Below, in pieces: positions 36,707 to 48,547 of a DNA stretch of 64,000 nt; positions within the stretch are counted from its first letter, which is position 1, and each line of letters opens with the position of its first letter. The notes beneath the pieces were generated by a model. The model ran no database searches. It was not told the origin of the DNA and saw only the letters and a list, made by a program, of their open reading frames with translations. Source of the stretch: Sipunculus nudus (Eukaryota > Annelida > Sipuncula > Golfingiida > Sipunculidae). Position numbers and translations under genes: made by a program. The DNA is taken from positions 37,018,159 to 37,082,158 of the forward strand of contig CM049313.1 of assembly GCA_026874595.1 (NCBI GenBank), given 5' to 3'.

Positions 36707-38526
36707 CTGTAAAAGTCGTTGCAGAAGTCGCGACTTGTACTAAGAAATCGAATTCTAAAAACCAGAATTTTCTTGCTAAATCGGGGTGCGCCTTGTAATA
36801 CGTACTTATCCCGTCTCAGTCAGCTTTTCCTGTACATGGAACCACGTCAGTTGAGCGATAATCAGCCATAAATTTAACCAGTGCTTTCTGTAACGTCTTT
36901 CCCCAATAATTTACATCTTTAACCATCTCTTATGAAAACCTGCCTTATGTTTGGTGAACTGACGGAATTTCCATTTTATTAACATGAAATGCAAATTATA
37001 AATTTGTCCAGTTCAAGGCCCACCTGTTCTGACAGGTCGCAATTCAAGTGACACTTCCTAATCTGCATTACTGTTATATCATGCGTCAATTTGACCCATA
37101 TGCCAGTCTGCCGCACTTTGATGTACACTTTCTCTCCGTTAAATCTTTATGGAGATGCGTGTCATTATTAAAACTCTCGGTGTCATAGCCGTTTATACAT
37201 GTAAAGTTGCGTCACATTCAAACGTGCCCCACTAAAGAAACATCATGAATTCTATTGCCTGCCCGGTTAAGCGCAGGGTACCAGCTGACCTTTGAAGCCG
37301 TGTAGCGGAAGTTGAAGCCCCGGGTCACCCGTGCAATGACCTTTACATCGCCAGGTCAAATGAGCCTTCCGTGACTGATATCCGCGGTTATAAACCCCCA
37401 TTTAAGGAACCATCAGGTCACCGTCACCGTGTATTGGATAACAATGTTGTAACATTTCACGTGAGCAGCAAATATACAATTTTCCTCGTGTTTTACGTGT
37501 CTCATTCATGACACTCGTATGCCCCGTCAACAGTATGGCGGTCCGCATGCATTACGGTCAATCGTGCGTCGACGTATTCCTGATTTTTTTAATGAAGACA
37601 CGTTTAAGTATAATGAAATAAACACCATACAGGTATAAAATTTATTTACTGAAATGGCCAAATGCGTACCTAAATTCCCCGGGAATCGACATCGTTTGGT
37701 GTCATGACGGATCTGGTTCAACAAAGCTGAATTTGCCAGACATTCAAGCAATCTGAACATAAACACTGATAACGATGGAAATTCCCATGATCCCATTGTT
37801 GACTGACAGATTTCAGGAATACCGTGCATGTGCCGCGCTTGATGGTCAGTTGCAACAATTAATTCAAGGGTTACCTTATTAAGTTTTAGAGCCCATTTCA
37901 TTCCATCCTTCAGTTGTCTTTAGTCGGTAAACATGTCCAATGCGGCGGATTGGGACTTGTCACGCGTGCGCAAACTAATTAAAGTCCAATGAAACCACAC
38001 TTCTTTTGATGATCTTTAAGGATTTAAACAGTTGCTTGATTGTGATAGTATTTTGCTCCAGACTCTTCTATTTTAATCAAACGATCATTTAACTTAATAT
38101 TTGCGTTCTAATGTTACTTAACCGAGGAAGAAACGGAAATAATGACATCGGTTCACAGCACAAAATGTTATCTGACGCAGCTGACTGGCACTGTACAAAT
38201 CTCACCTGACAACTGAACCCCAACTTTATATTTAATGATTTTGTTGTAATTCCTTAAATATAAGCATTGTATTTAAACTGTTTCATTTATTTTTATGTTT
38301 ATAAAACTCGTAAGTACTACAGGGACGTTGGTTGAAGACTTGCACCGCAGGGAATGATATTTCAATTCCAAAGGAATCAGGTGGTAAGGACGCCACTGAA
38401 GTCTGGGTGAAACTTATATTATGGGCTTTTCCAGAAACAAAACTTTAATGGCTATTCCCCAGGGGTATCTTTAAACTCAGGGTGCGACTTGTAATAAGGA
38501 TGCGACTTCTACAACGACTTTTACGG
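36707..38526. mobile_element. TIR DNA transposon, Tc1/mariner-pogo-like, non-autonomous
   Basis: Terminal inverted repeats of ~26 bp: CTGTAAAAGTCGTTGCAGAA plus GTCGC on the left, and the complement (GCGACTTCTACAACGACTTT plus TACGG) on the right, with two mismatches. Both ends are flanked by TA (36705-36706, 38527-38528), the target duplication of the Tc1/mariner superfamily. Subterminal GGTGCG-CTTGTAATA words near both ends recall pogo/Tigger-type elements. The 1.8-kb interior is richer in CpG than its surroundings and has one 124-codon minus-strand ORF (37527-37901) that I do not recognise; no DDE transposase motif is visible. Confidence 0.75.
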
Positions 38527-38528
38527 TA

Positions 38529-40264
38529 CTATTGTTCTATCATCGGGGCCAAATGTCCGAGTAACTTTAGTGCATTAAAAGAATTATAATGAAAATAACA
38601 TAGAGCTAGGGGTTGTGGATTGGAAAACATACATGTAACATACATTTAGTGAAACCTGTGTAATATGATCACTTGTGGCACCAGCAAAAAGTGGTCTTAA
38701 TTCACAGGTGGTATTATATGACAGGTCAGATTTAACCAATGTGAATGCTTTCAGTTCACTCATGTTTAGTCTTAATGGACAGGTTGTCTTAATTAATAGT
38801 TGCCCTTCCATAAAGGTTACATTGCACACACAAACATATATGACTTAGTTTGTTTTAACTTAATTTGCAGAGTTTTGTTTAAATAAAAAAGGAGCTGTAT
38901 GTTGTTAATTGTATATCATGGCTTTTGTCTTTATTTTAAGTTGGTTAGTACTGGTATGAAGCTGGGGTCATTTCACTTACTCCCTGACATTCACTTCTTA
39001 ATCAACCATGACTGAATGCTAATAAAATCAAGCAAGTTTCCTTACTTATCACTATGGTAAAGTAGTTCCAAGGAACCAAACATATTGTCATTTAAATGAA
39101 ATAAACAGCAGAATCAGATATTAACGTTGTTTAATATCATGTGTCTGTTGACATTTGTTTTTGTGGCTGATTACGATCAGCTCAGGTGCAATAATTGTGG
39201 TTCATTTTGTTTCCAGTACATGCTGGCAATATCCAGTACCTGGGCATTATGACAACAGCAGTGAGGCAGCATGCCTCATCATAGCGTGCCGTATAACCAC
39301 CAGGGGAGATTTTCACCACCTGATGACAAAACATATCACATTAAATCTCGTCCCCAGCTGTAGCCAAGAAAACAATTAATGGATAAAAACAGCAACACTT
39401 AATTTATTGCTCTTCTCCAGAAGAGTTAATAACAACATGGTTTGTATTTGTCTGTCAGTCAAAACAGTTCCTTATATACTTGCACATCAGAGAAAGAGAA
39501 AGAGAGACATGCAGAAGAATTCTCTATTTAGGGACATTTCTCTATGGCTGAATTTGTGCCACTCTATCAAAGACATTTGAAGTTTAAGAACCACTACTAA
39601 GTACTTTAAGTCTAATTTTGTAACTTGTCTGTCTTGGTATTTACCTTCTAACCAGCTGAAATGGTGCAAAGTAGTGGCACAATTTTTGTATCGGAGTCTC
39701 CAAACTTACAGAATATCTGACAGAATGTGTATTATTTAAGCATAATCCCACATAATTAAAATTCTTGGCAGAATCACAATTTTTATTTGAAAGATTTTTT
39801 TTAATACAAGATAGTACAAAATACACAGTGATCATGAATTGAGAGTATCAAAGGGATCGAGTAAAAGCCTGAAGCCTTAGGTTTGCCCGTTCCCATGACA
39901 TACAGAATTATTGATTATTGACAGTATTGACAAATGTTCACTTAATGGCAGTTGTTTACACACTGATGATAATGGTTGAAGTAATGTAGAGAGAGGATTG
40001 GATAAAAAAAAATGATTGATATAATGGCAGAGTGGCTTGCTGGGATGCAGAGGAGAGAATTTTTATATCGAAAGAAGAGGAAGAGGGGACAATAGATTGT
40101 TGTTTAAATGGTAGAGATTAATTACAAATGGAAGAGGTTAACCATAAATGGAGGTTTGCTGCGAGATTTAGCAATCTCCATTTAAATATTGTTATTACAA
40201 TTATTATTTTATATTTATATTTTGTTTATTTTATCTTAAAGTTCTTTGTTTTATCAATTAATAA
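38529..40264. other. no recognisable feature
   Basis: AT-rich; short ORFs only. A small purine-rich stretch with two copies of AAATGGTAGAGATTAA-like sequence lies near 40,100-40,140. Confidence 0.55.
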
Positions 40265-41401
40265 CTAGAATATGCTTATTCAACAAGCAACTAGGTGTAT
40301 CCGCCAAAATCAGAGTAGGATGGATGAAGTGAGGCATGGATTGAGTGGCAAGGGGAAATAGAGTTCAATGTGTTACATATATGCATGGATGTCTGCCATG
40401 TAAACATGATTGTAGGTGGCGCCACCTGTTATTTGAACGAGAAACTATCCAAGATGTATACACTACAAAATTTCAGGTGGAAAAGTCAAACCACTGCCGA
40501 GATAAGTGATTATTTCCCACAGCAGACAAACAGATGGACGCTGTACAAAAATGGTTGCTGGTGGTGCCACCAGTTTTGTGTATGATAAAGAGCTATTAGA
40601 GATCCAAACACATGCAATATGCATGGATATCCACAGCATGAACATTAATGTAGGTGGTGGCACCTGTCATAAAATTAAAAAAAGCTATCCAGGATGTATA
40701 CGCATGCCAAATTTCTGGTGAATATGTCAAACCACAGCCGAGATATGAGTGATTTTAACCCAAATCAAACAAACAGATGGACACTGTGCAAAAATGGCTG
40801 CAGGTGGCACCACCAGTTTCTTGTATCATAAGGAGCTATGCGAGATCTAAACACATGTAAATTTTCAGGAAGATATGTCAAACCAGTCTGGAGATAAAAG
40901 CATGGATGTCTGTAGCGTGAACATGAATGTAGGTGGTGCCACCTGTCACAAAATCAAAAAAAGCTATCCAGGATGTATACGCATGCCAAATTTCAGGTGA
41001 ATTAGTCAAAACACTGCAGAGATATGAGTGATTTTAACCCAAGGCAGACAAACAGATGGACGCTGTGCAAAAGTGGTTGCATATGGCGCCACCATTTTAA
41101 TGTATGTTATAAAGCTATCCAAGGGCTACATTTGTGCAAAATTTTTCCCAATTGGTCAAACGGTTCTCGAGATATTTGGGTTTATGTGTGGAAACAGATG
41201 CACATATGGATGCTGGGCAGAAAGGAGAGGTCAGAAGTCAACCAAAAATGAGGGCACATCAGTTCACATGTGATCCAATCATAATTCGAAATTTTAAAAA
41301 ATTCTGCCTAGTGGTTACAGATGTTTTCTCCAGAAACCTATGCGGCGGTGGCCTGCAAATGAAAACACAGTATCCGCAAAACTCTATTTTGGTGGATACA
41401 A
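40265..41401 (-). mobile_element. family A non-autonomous Helitron-like element, copy 1
   Basis: The minus-strand 3' end is a hairpin (TGCTT-gttgaat-AAGCA), TATT, CTAG, flanked by T; the 5' end is TTGTATCCACC, flanked by A. Insertion is therefore between A and T without target duplication, as for Helitrons. GTATCCGCC near the left end is the inverse of the right terminus. The interior alternates two palindrome-to-palindrome modules (GTAGGTGGCGCCACCTGT; GGTGGCACCACCAGTTT). An exact GGTGGCGCCACC lies at 40415, with one- or two-base variants at ~40560-41090. ORFs up to 126 codons here have no counterpart in the other copies' frames. Confidence 0.75.
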
Positions 41402-41721
41402 TAATGCTTGCTAAAATCGTTTGGTGTTGTATTCTTGGTCTTTTTCTACATCTCCAAAAAATAATGTTTGGACAGGTAAGTACACTGGTGAGCAGTCACT
41501 CCTTTGGGCAGTGAAGAGAGGACATTGCAGTCAGAAGTATTTTTCATCTTCTATTTGGTCACAGCATTGACAAGACTTAATTGTTCTCAGATAGATGACG
41601 TAGAAACATATGATGGTTTAAGTTGCTGCATTTCATTCTGGGACAGGTTTGAATTATTTTGGTGACCGTGTTCCTGTATTATAATATTGAGGCGTTTTGA
41701 TATTTCCAAGTATTTTTAGTT
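41402..41721. other. short unrecognised segment between Helitron and LINE
   Basis: May be the 3' untranslated part of the antisense LINE; no poly-A or tandem tail is clear. Confidence 0.35.
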
Positions 41722-41928
41722 TTATTGTTCTTGGTGATAATAAATTCCTCTTTTCACTATCAAGAGAGTTCCAAAGTCTGATTGATTCAGGAAGAAATGA
41801 TTCATAATATATTTAGTCCTGGCAAAGACTGGTGTAATTGTTTGCAGGTCTGTACGAGAGAAATAGTGTTGATACCTAGGAGTTGGTAGGTGTAGGTATA
41901 GATATTGGGGTACTTCTTTGTTGATCAT
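41722..41928 (-). pseudogene. LINE ORF2 C-terminal fragment
   Basis: The 68-codon open frame reads through TPRYQHYFSRTDLQTITPVF and then RTKYIMNHFFLNQSDFGTLL. This resembles the end of many animal LINE polymerases, where Arg-rich sequence is followed by SFFP-x-SxxxWNxLP. The W and P of that signature are lost here. It follows the endonuclease fragment by only ~45 bases. Confidence 0.45.
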
Positions 41929-41972
41929 TTAGTGAATATGGCATAACTGATTATATTCTCTTCTTTGTTTCA

Positions 41973-42160
41973 GTGTAAGCCACCTCTGTATCTGTTCCTA
42001 TCTTTCCTTATTGGTTCAATATAATCATGAATTTTAATTTGCTCATTATCAATAGTGTAATCTAGATGTGTTTCAGTGAATCCAAGAATATCAACTTCTA
42101 CTTCAGGAAGAATATCATCAATTTTTTTGTTAACCTACATATGTTCAGTTGGTATATGCT
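41973..42160 (-). pseudogene. LINE AP-endonuclease N-terminal fragment
   Basis: Peptide segments FSIYQLNICRL and, one frameshift later, VDILGFTETHLDYT and EPIRKDRNRYRGG. They match the opening of APE-type LINE endonucleases: the NIRSL block, the E of the ET-HL motif (a catalytic Glu in the family), and the R-DR-RGG block. The frame then hits TGA at 41970-41972. The downstream catalytic motifs are missing. Confidence 0.7.
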
Positions 42161-42174
42161 GAATGGTTTTTGTT

Positions 42175-42219
42175 TCCAGGATTAGTTTCAATATCTCCGA
42201 CATCATAAGTCTAAGTGAT
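42175..42219 (-). pseudogene. 2A-like ribosome-skipping motif upstream of LINE endonuclease
   Basis: In one minus-strand frame GDIETNPG is followed by N; in the adjacent frame the preceding codons read SLRLMMS. The two lie one base apart, as if a G had been lost from a TCGGGAGAT. Leu-rich sequence followed by GD-IE-x-NPGP is the hallmark of 2A-like sequences, reported at the N-terminus of LINE ORF2 proteins in sea urchins and some other invertebrates. Its position just ahead of the endonuclease is what that family predicts. The final Pro is replaced by Asn, so this copy would not be active. Confidence 0.6.
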
Positions 42220-42949
42220 ACCAATAGAAATGTTTTCAATAAAATATTGTGATAGGGGAGCTTGGTATCACTAATGGTAGCCTGTTGTATTTTACTTTTG
42301 GTTTCAGATAAGCTTCATTTCGGCAGTTAAAGAGGGCCTGATTTAGTCTGGGATGGCGAATTAAAAGATTGTTCAGACTGGCCAATACATACCTCCTCTG
42401 TTGTTTTGAATGCTTGATCCTGATGCTATTAATCTAGAGTTCAGTTGTGACAGTTTGTAGTCACACAAACAATTAAACTGCATGTGCTGCCGCCTGCGGC
42501 GGTCAGCTGCACTTCGTAAGCGCCAGGTCGCTTACGGTAATTTATTCATGCTAGGTGCTAAGTGGTAACATATTAATCATATTTATCATATATTAATGAC
42601 CAGGCTACCTAGGTTAAGACGGTTCGGTGATGGTGAAGCACTGGGCATGGATAAGGCACATTATAATTTATTTTTATGTTATAAATAAATTATATACTGT
42701 TTACTTGTTTGTTGTGACGTAGATTTGCTGAAATGAGTTATTGTTACTGTTGGTGTCGACGGGTTAAGGTTACAATTATAAATATTTGAGACATTCTGAA
42801 ATAGAAAAGCTGTTAAGGTCAATGAGACAGAAGTAAAGTGGCAATTGTTAAAAACGGTTAAATACATGGTTGTTGTGGAAGTCCAGAGATGTTGCGGTTC
42901 AGATCATTGCTTGTTGACATGATTGTCATTGTATCACATTGTGATTGTG

Positions 42950-43268
42950 GATGAGACAGTTCTGGACCTTTTCCCTAGGATTCTCTGTTGAATTTTCCAA
43001 TATTCCATTGATTAGAAAGTTTTTCATTTTAGTTTGCTTTTCGATGTTCATATAATTCAATTCCAGGGTGCCGAATTTCTTCTCTTATGTTTCATATTTT
43101 TGTTCCATCACAGAAATTTTTTTCTTCTATGAGGGAGACTTTTTCTTTAAGTTCTTCAATATTTTTTCCAATGATTCTTGCATAATTTCTTTGAGTTCTT
43201 CTTTCACTTCTCTATTTTTTAGAACTTTTAGAAATATAATAGAAAATGTCTCTTCATTGAAATTCATG
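42950..43268 (-). pseudogene. LINE ORF1-like coiled-coil fragment
   Basis: From ATG at 43268, minus strand, the frame is Lys/Glu/Leu-rich and heptad-like (REVKEELKEIMQESLEKILK), then NYMNIEKQTKMKNFLINGIL and ENSTENPREKV. The switch from coiled coil to a nnL-I-GI-En-tEn block is typical of ORF1 proteins with an RRM in L1/Tx1- and CR1-like LINEs. Two in-frame stops (TAG, TAA) break it. Confidence 0.45.
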
Positions 43269-43300
43269 TTGGTCCTTGACGAGTTGGTCAGATATTAATC

Positions 43301-43645
43301 ACAATGGCGGCAAACAGCAAAGATCATTATGTATTCTTTTAAACGTTAGTACCCTTCATTTTTGTTTGGTTTGTCCTGGCTGTCTGCAACTGGCCATTAT
43401 ACCTGGAGTGACATTTGATGGATAATTAATCTATTCGGATCACAATGTCCTCTAAATCCATAAACCAACAGGTCACTAACATCAACTTATATATATGTAT
43501 ACCCTTATTTACCCTTACTCTGACAAAACTTTTGACTGCTGGCAAAAAGCATATATATGTTGTCATCTGGATATCTTGACCTGTGTTGTCCAACAAATAG
43601 TGAACATAATTTTAGCTACAATCACTGTATCACTACCACCACCAA
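43301..43645. other. no recognisable feature
   Basis: AT-rich flank between the LINE and the next family B element. Confidence 0.5.
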
Positions 43646-44667
43646 CAAGTGACCCTTCGGTCATGGTACTCAGCTGACATGCATGACATTTTGGCCTATC
43701 ATTCATAACTGTTACGAGTTACATCTTCATAAAATTGAAGGCCAATTACCTGTTCCCTATAAGTACTGTAATAATATGGTCTGTTTAAAGCACTCACATT
43801 TTCTAGTTCAGGGCAACATATATGGTGGTTCAGACATTACTATGACCTGACTGATAAAGTCTAAAATAGCAATTAAGCTCATCAAGAATTTAAAAATATA
43901 GCTACGGTGGCATTACAAGTGTCATACAATGAAACAGTCTAAGATCAACATACACAAGCTGAGGTACAGGACTGACAGATTAGGTCTTTATCCGGTTTTA
44001 GCATCCAAAGTGAGACACATGAGTGCAGAGTTAAACTCTTACAGTTTGTGACACTGAATGTCAGGTGTCAGTCTTTAAATCAATCTTGAACATGGATCAT
44101 TTATGAAAGGATTACAATATATAGGTCGCAACACTAGTTTCATAAAACAGATAAATCTATCCAAGTTAAATATAGTAAACTTCAATACATTCCATACCTT
44201 CGTTATTGATCTCAGAATTGTAAAAAATTTTTTACAAAAAATGTACCATTTGCAGTGAAATTTACAAATTTTTGATTAAGTATTTTTGAAGAAATGTTAG
44301 GTCAATTTTGTTTAAATCTTACTGACAGGGAACTATGGGTAAATAAGGAACATAAATTCATTTTTTTTTAGATCCAGTTGTAAACATGTTCAAAAACACT
44401 GAGAGTTCAGAAGATTCTAATTTTCAAAGTGCTTAAAATCATGGTTTTACTGCACAGCTTGTAGAATAAAGGTCAGGTTGACCTAATTTCAGATTTGCTC
44501 AAAATTTTACCCAGATCTGCATGGATAACAACTTTCCAGATTAAGGGGTTATGATTTAAGTTTAGCCCTGCTAATGGATGACTGGTTGGCATGACAACCA
44601 GCTGGAAGGAGGACAAAGAGATTCATCACTTTAGCTAAACATGACTAAAAGTAAGCTGAGCTAAAAA
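43646..44667 (-). mobile_element. family B element, both ends present
   Basis: The left end is CAAGTGACCCTTCGGTCATG with CTCAGCTGA, and the right end is AAGCTGAGCTAAAAA. The usual GACCCATGGGTC palindrome is replaced by GACC-CTTC-GGTC, which still folds. The 1.0-kb body lacks the 345-bp tandem modules except for a decayed last one (ACTTTCCAGATTAAGGGGTT; GTTTAGCCCTGCTAATGGA). Confidence 0.6.
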
Positions 44668-47600
44668 CTGTATTAAAACATATAAGACAAAATAAGTCTA
44701 TTCCATAAAAATGAAGATGGCTTTGCATAACATTCAGCACTTGTCACTTAATGTTCAGGTATGTTTCAGTCTTAATTAATAAGAAAATTCCCACATGTGA
44801 AATAATATAATACATTTTGCTCAAAGATGTTAATGGCATTAAAAAAGTATCACATTTACTTTCTTGACTTCTATTCTATATAACTGATATATATTCATAT
44901 GATAGTAAACATGCAGCATCATATTTCAAAGTGATACTTTTCTATAAAAAATACTGGAACAGTTTATTTGACCTTTCACACCAACCATACAAGGCTTACT
45001 CTAATATGGAGGTAATGTATGGAAACTGGTTATGTGTAAGAACGAGAATGGGTAAAACCAACAATTTTGTCAAATGAAAAGTCAGTTTGGAAAAGCAGAA
45101 GTAAATAGGTTTTGACAGGTAATGCAACTCAAAGAGGAGAGATATTGCTCATTTCCAAACATGTTACAGTTCTCCAGTGGGAATGCTGCAAGTTTTGATA
45201 GTGGATGTCAAAACCAACAAGTTGTTCCATGCATCACTCAAAATGGCCATAACGCTGCCAAGAAAGCCTGGTCAGCATTACCCAACTAGTGTTTTATATT
45301 TACACAAAATCTGCAGAGGCCATTCACTGAATATGGCATTTAAAACCGGCAGGTGCCTACAACATACACCATCTAAACTTCTACAAAATGATGGGAATGT
45401 GATGTGGCTTGAGCCATGCTTAGTGAGGCAAAGCTCAATCACTGACGAGGCAGTTTGTCACCAAAGATAGATCCTCAAGAGGAGCGAGAACTCGTCTTTA
45501 ATCAATAGTCAAAACCGGCAAATAATCGGTAATATAACTGTCTCATAAAGCAGTCAACACTATGTAGCATCTGTATTCTTATTGGGGCCAAAAGATTTAA
45601 ACTTTGTCATGAAACACAAGGGAACAACATGCAGAAGAGCCTGAAAACATCAAGATACAGGCATTAAACCAAAAGAGGTAATCTCTTTGGCATTAACTCC
45701 TGCAACGATTACGATGAAAATAAAACAGCATGTTTGAGTGGTGTATTTGTCTCCTACGGGACACAGTTAAAAGACATAGGACAGTTTTGTATGATGATGA
45801 AGCAGGATTTCTAGTTGGATTCTAACCTCTTAAGCCTAACTATGGATGGTTGCATTGGAATGTCATACCCTAAAGAGGTCTGCTTATTATGGCACCTTTG
45901 TTCTTACAGGGCTGAAGTGTCATAGCTCATGAAATGGGATTCTGTTTTACACCTGAGCTGCAGACATCTTTGATTTCATCCATCTGTGATCACCAGGTTT
46001 CAATCTCCCTGTAAATACCAGCCTGAAGCATAAGAGAAGCTTTTACTGTACAAATGAGGTAAAACATTGCAACATCACACAAGTCTTAAAAAACTGGTCC
46101 CTTTGGGAGTAATTCTAACCTCCTGATTTTCAAGCACTCTCATTAAAGAGACAAATTCCATCACAATAATAAAGTCCTGAGAGGCAAGAACTCCTTGCTC
46201 TTATCTTGATCTTAATATTTAATGGACTAAAATCATGCAACACCAAAATCACCTGGAAAAAGGACATGAGATTAATTTAGTTTTGAACATAAGTATAGAT
46301 AAAAAGAAGAAAGGTATTTTGTATGTTTCAATCTCCCAATAATCTTCTTTTAAAGTTTGTTAGAAAAAAAAGCTAGAAATATAGACTTGTGAACTTTACT
46401 TTTTCTTATAAACTGCTTACAAATTTCAGGTCTAATCATTTTAAGTACAGTCATTAACACATTTTCCTGAACAACAAATGAGGTTTTCAGGAGTAAGAAC
46501 CAGAAAAGAAACAATGGAAATGGTATTTTGGAAGAAAGACTCTTGAATGTCCTTTAAATAAAGTTTGACACTGGCATCAACTGAAGAAGCAGTCAACTGA
46601 AGTCCCTGCTCAACAAATCAACTGAAGAACTGGAATATGTTAGTGTAAAGTGGTTAAAGTTTACATGCAGATGAAAAAACCAAACACTGATTTTAAATGA
46701 TATCTAAAAGATAAAATCTGTACTTAGCAACACAGTGCCTACATAAAAACATAAAGGTTACAAATAATTTGTGTTCACATTTTTTTAACATTATGCCTTA
46801 ACTTTAACTAGAAAACAATTTTGGCCACTGATGACAAAATATTCATTACATGCAATGGTTGCACCTTGAGAAAACATGGTTTGCTTCTTGTATAGGAAGC
46901 TTTAAAATATTTCAACATATCTCAAAAACGACAGACAAGGGACAAGAATACTCTTTGTACAAATAAAAAGATATATAGCATCAACGGTAAAAAGACAAGT
47001 GTGCACAGATATGATCTGCTGAGAAATACGTAGCCTATGGAGCTACATTTTGGGAGCCATTTTATGCATAATTGTTAAGTATTTCAAATGGTAAAAGTGA
47101 TGGCGGGGTAATCATGCTTTTAATAGGGACCATCAATTTTCATGGATCTGTCTGTTTCGGAGAGGTTGCAGAGCTGGGGAATGAAGGTTCCCGTAATGAC
47201 CAAGCCCAACGGCTGTATCAAGTGTCAAAATTGACAGGAAGTAACACAATACATCCGTATGTGATTGGCCTTGTTTGTGGTGACAATGACTGTAGCTCAC
47301 AGGCTTCACTTTTCTTACTGCCAGTTCAGCTGCCTGCGGACATAGAAATGGTTCGGCTCCTAACCTTTAGCTTTCAAAAAAATTTGAAACCCGCACTTAT
47401 AGCTGTTAACACCGAGGAAATGGGATTCTCCCTTATGGCCAGAGCAGATGCGATCCTCAAGGACTTATCTTGTGCAAAATTAATCATTATCACAAAACAT
47501 CACCATTCTCACCCATCTCACCAGCAATGCATCATTTTCTTTCACAAAAAAATATGTTATTACCGACACTACAAGGTGTATGCTATTATAAGATTAGGCC

Positions 47601-47816
47601 ATTTTCAGACTATAACCAGATGAGACAAATCTTATTTATATAAATCAACAGTGCAGTTTCATTTCAAAATGAATGATCATGGCTGTTCCCTGTTATCAAA
47701 ATCATTTCCCAAAAATGAAGCCTACCGACTGTAGATGGTGTTGTTCGGGGGATGACAATGAAATGGTCACAGATAGAGAACCATATTGTTTCTATCTGGA
47801 ACCAATTAATGTCCTC
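44668..47816. other. mostly unrecognised sequence (3.1 kb)
   Basis: No repeat family recognised. It contains a 97-codon ORF at 45177-45470 and the 183-codon ORF listed separately; neither matches a family I know. Confidence 0.5.
47072..47623 (+). CDS. unrecognised 183-codon ORF
   Basis: The longest open frame in the window outside tandem repeats. The composition is not obviously low-complexity: a hydrophobic start (GGVIMLLIGTI), a middle with NTEEMGFSLMARADAILKDL, and a His-rich tail (HHHSHPSHQQ). I recognise no domain, signal peptide or catalytic motif. No upstream splice acceptor or start context decides its reality. It may be chance, a transposon piece or an exon. Confidence 0.15.
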   Translation: MLSISNGKSDGGVIMLLIGTINFHGSVCFGEVAELGNEGSRNDQAQRLYQVSKLTGSNTIHPYVIGLVCGDNDCSSQASLFLLPVQLPADIEMVRLLTFSFQKNLKPALIAVNTEEMGFSLMARADAILKDLSCAKLIIITKHHHSHPSHQQCIIFFHKKICYYRHYKVYAIIRLGHFQTITR

Positions 47817-48547
47817 AACTTCTATAAATCCATTGATGGTTGGATTGTCCTCAACTTCTAAAAATCCATTGATGGTTGAATTGTCCCCAACTTCTATAAA
47901 TCCATTGATGGTTGGATTGGCCCCAAACCTCCTTAAATCCATTGATGGTTGAATTGTCCCCAAATTCTATAAATCCATTGATGGTTGAATTGTCCCCAAC
48001 TTCTATAAATCTATTGATGGTTAAATTGTCCTTAACTTCTATAAATCCATTGATGCCTGGATTGTCCTCAGCTTCTATAAATCCATTGATGGTTGAAATG
48101 TCCCCAACTTCTATAAATCTATTGATGGTTGGATTGTCCTCAATTTCTATAAATCCATTGATGGTTGAATTGTCCCCAACTTCTATAAATCCATTGATGG
48201 TTGAATTGTCCCCAACTTCTATAAATCTATTGATGGTTGAATTGTCCCCAATTTCTTTAAATCCATTGATGGTTGAATTGTCCCCTACTTCTATAAATTA
48301 ATTTATGGCTGGATTGTCCTCAACTTCTATAAATCCATTGATGGTTGGATTGTCCCTAACTTCTATAAATCCATTGATGGTTGGATTGTCCTCAATTTCT
48401 AAAAATCCATTGATGGTTGAATTGTCCCCAACTTATATAAATCCACTGATGGTTGGATTGTCCCCAACTTCTATATATCTATTGATGGTTGGATTGTCCT
48501 CAATTTCTATAAATCTATTGATAGTTGAATTTGGTTCAACTTCTATA
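47817..48547. repeat. 36-bp minisatellite, left part
   Basis: About 20 copies of AAATCCATTGATGGTTGAAT followed by TGTCCCCAACTTCTAT, with G/A (TTGGATTGTCC) and CCT/CCC variants. 36 is a multiple of three, so repeated 12-residue frames appear on both strands; judged non-coding. The array resumes at 49249 after a LINE insertion. Confidence 0.95.

Larger units (their letters stand above)
41722..43300 (-). mobile_element. degenerate two-ORF LINE with 2A-like motif
   Basis: Read on the minus strand, the order is an ORF1-like coiled-coil segment (43268 to ~42950), an unassigned stretch, the ORF2 N-terminal region with a 2A-like motif (42219-42175), an endonuclease N-terminal part (42160-41973), and a piece resembling a reverse-transcriptase C-terminus (41928-41722). 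The reverse-transcriptase core, which should span about 2 kb, is absent between the last two, so an internal deletion is inferred. Several stops and frameshifts show it is dead. It sits directly beside a Helitron copy at 41401. Confidence 0.6.

Noticed and set aside
41134-41514. 126-codon ORF overlapping family A copy 1
   Set aside because: Crosses the element boundary at 41401 and is not open in the other family A copies.
47912-48301. 129-codon ORF of NPLMVELSPTSI repeats
   Set aside because: Artefact of the 36-bp minisatellite.
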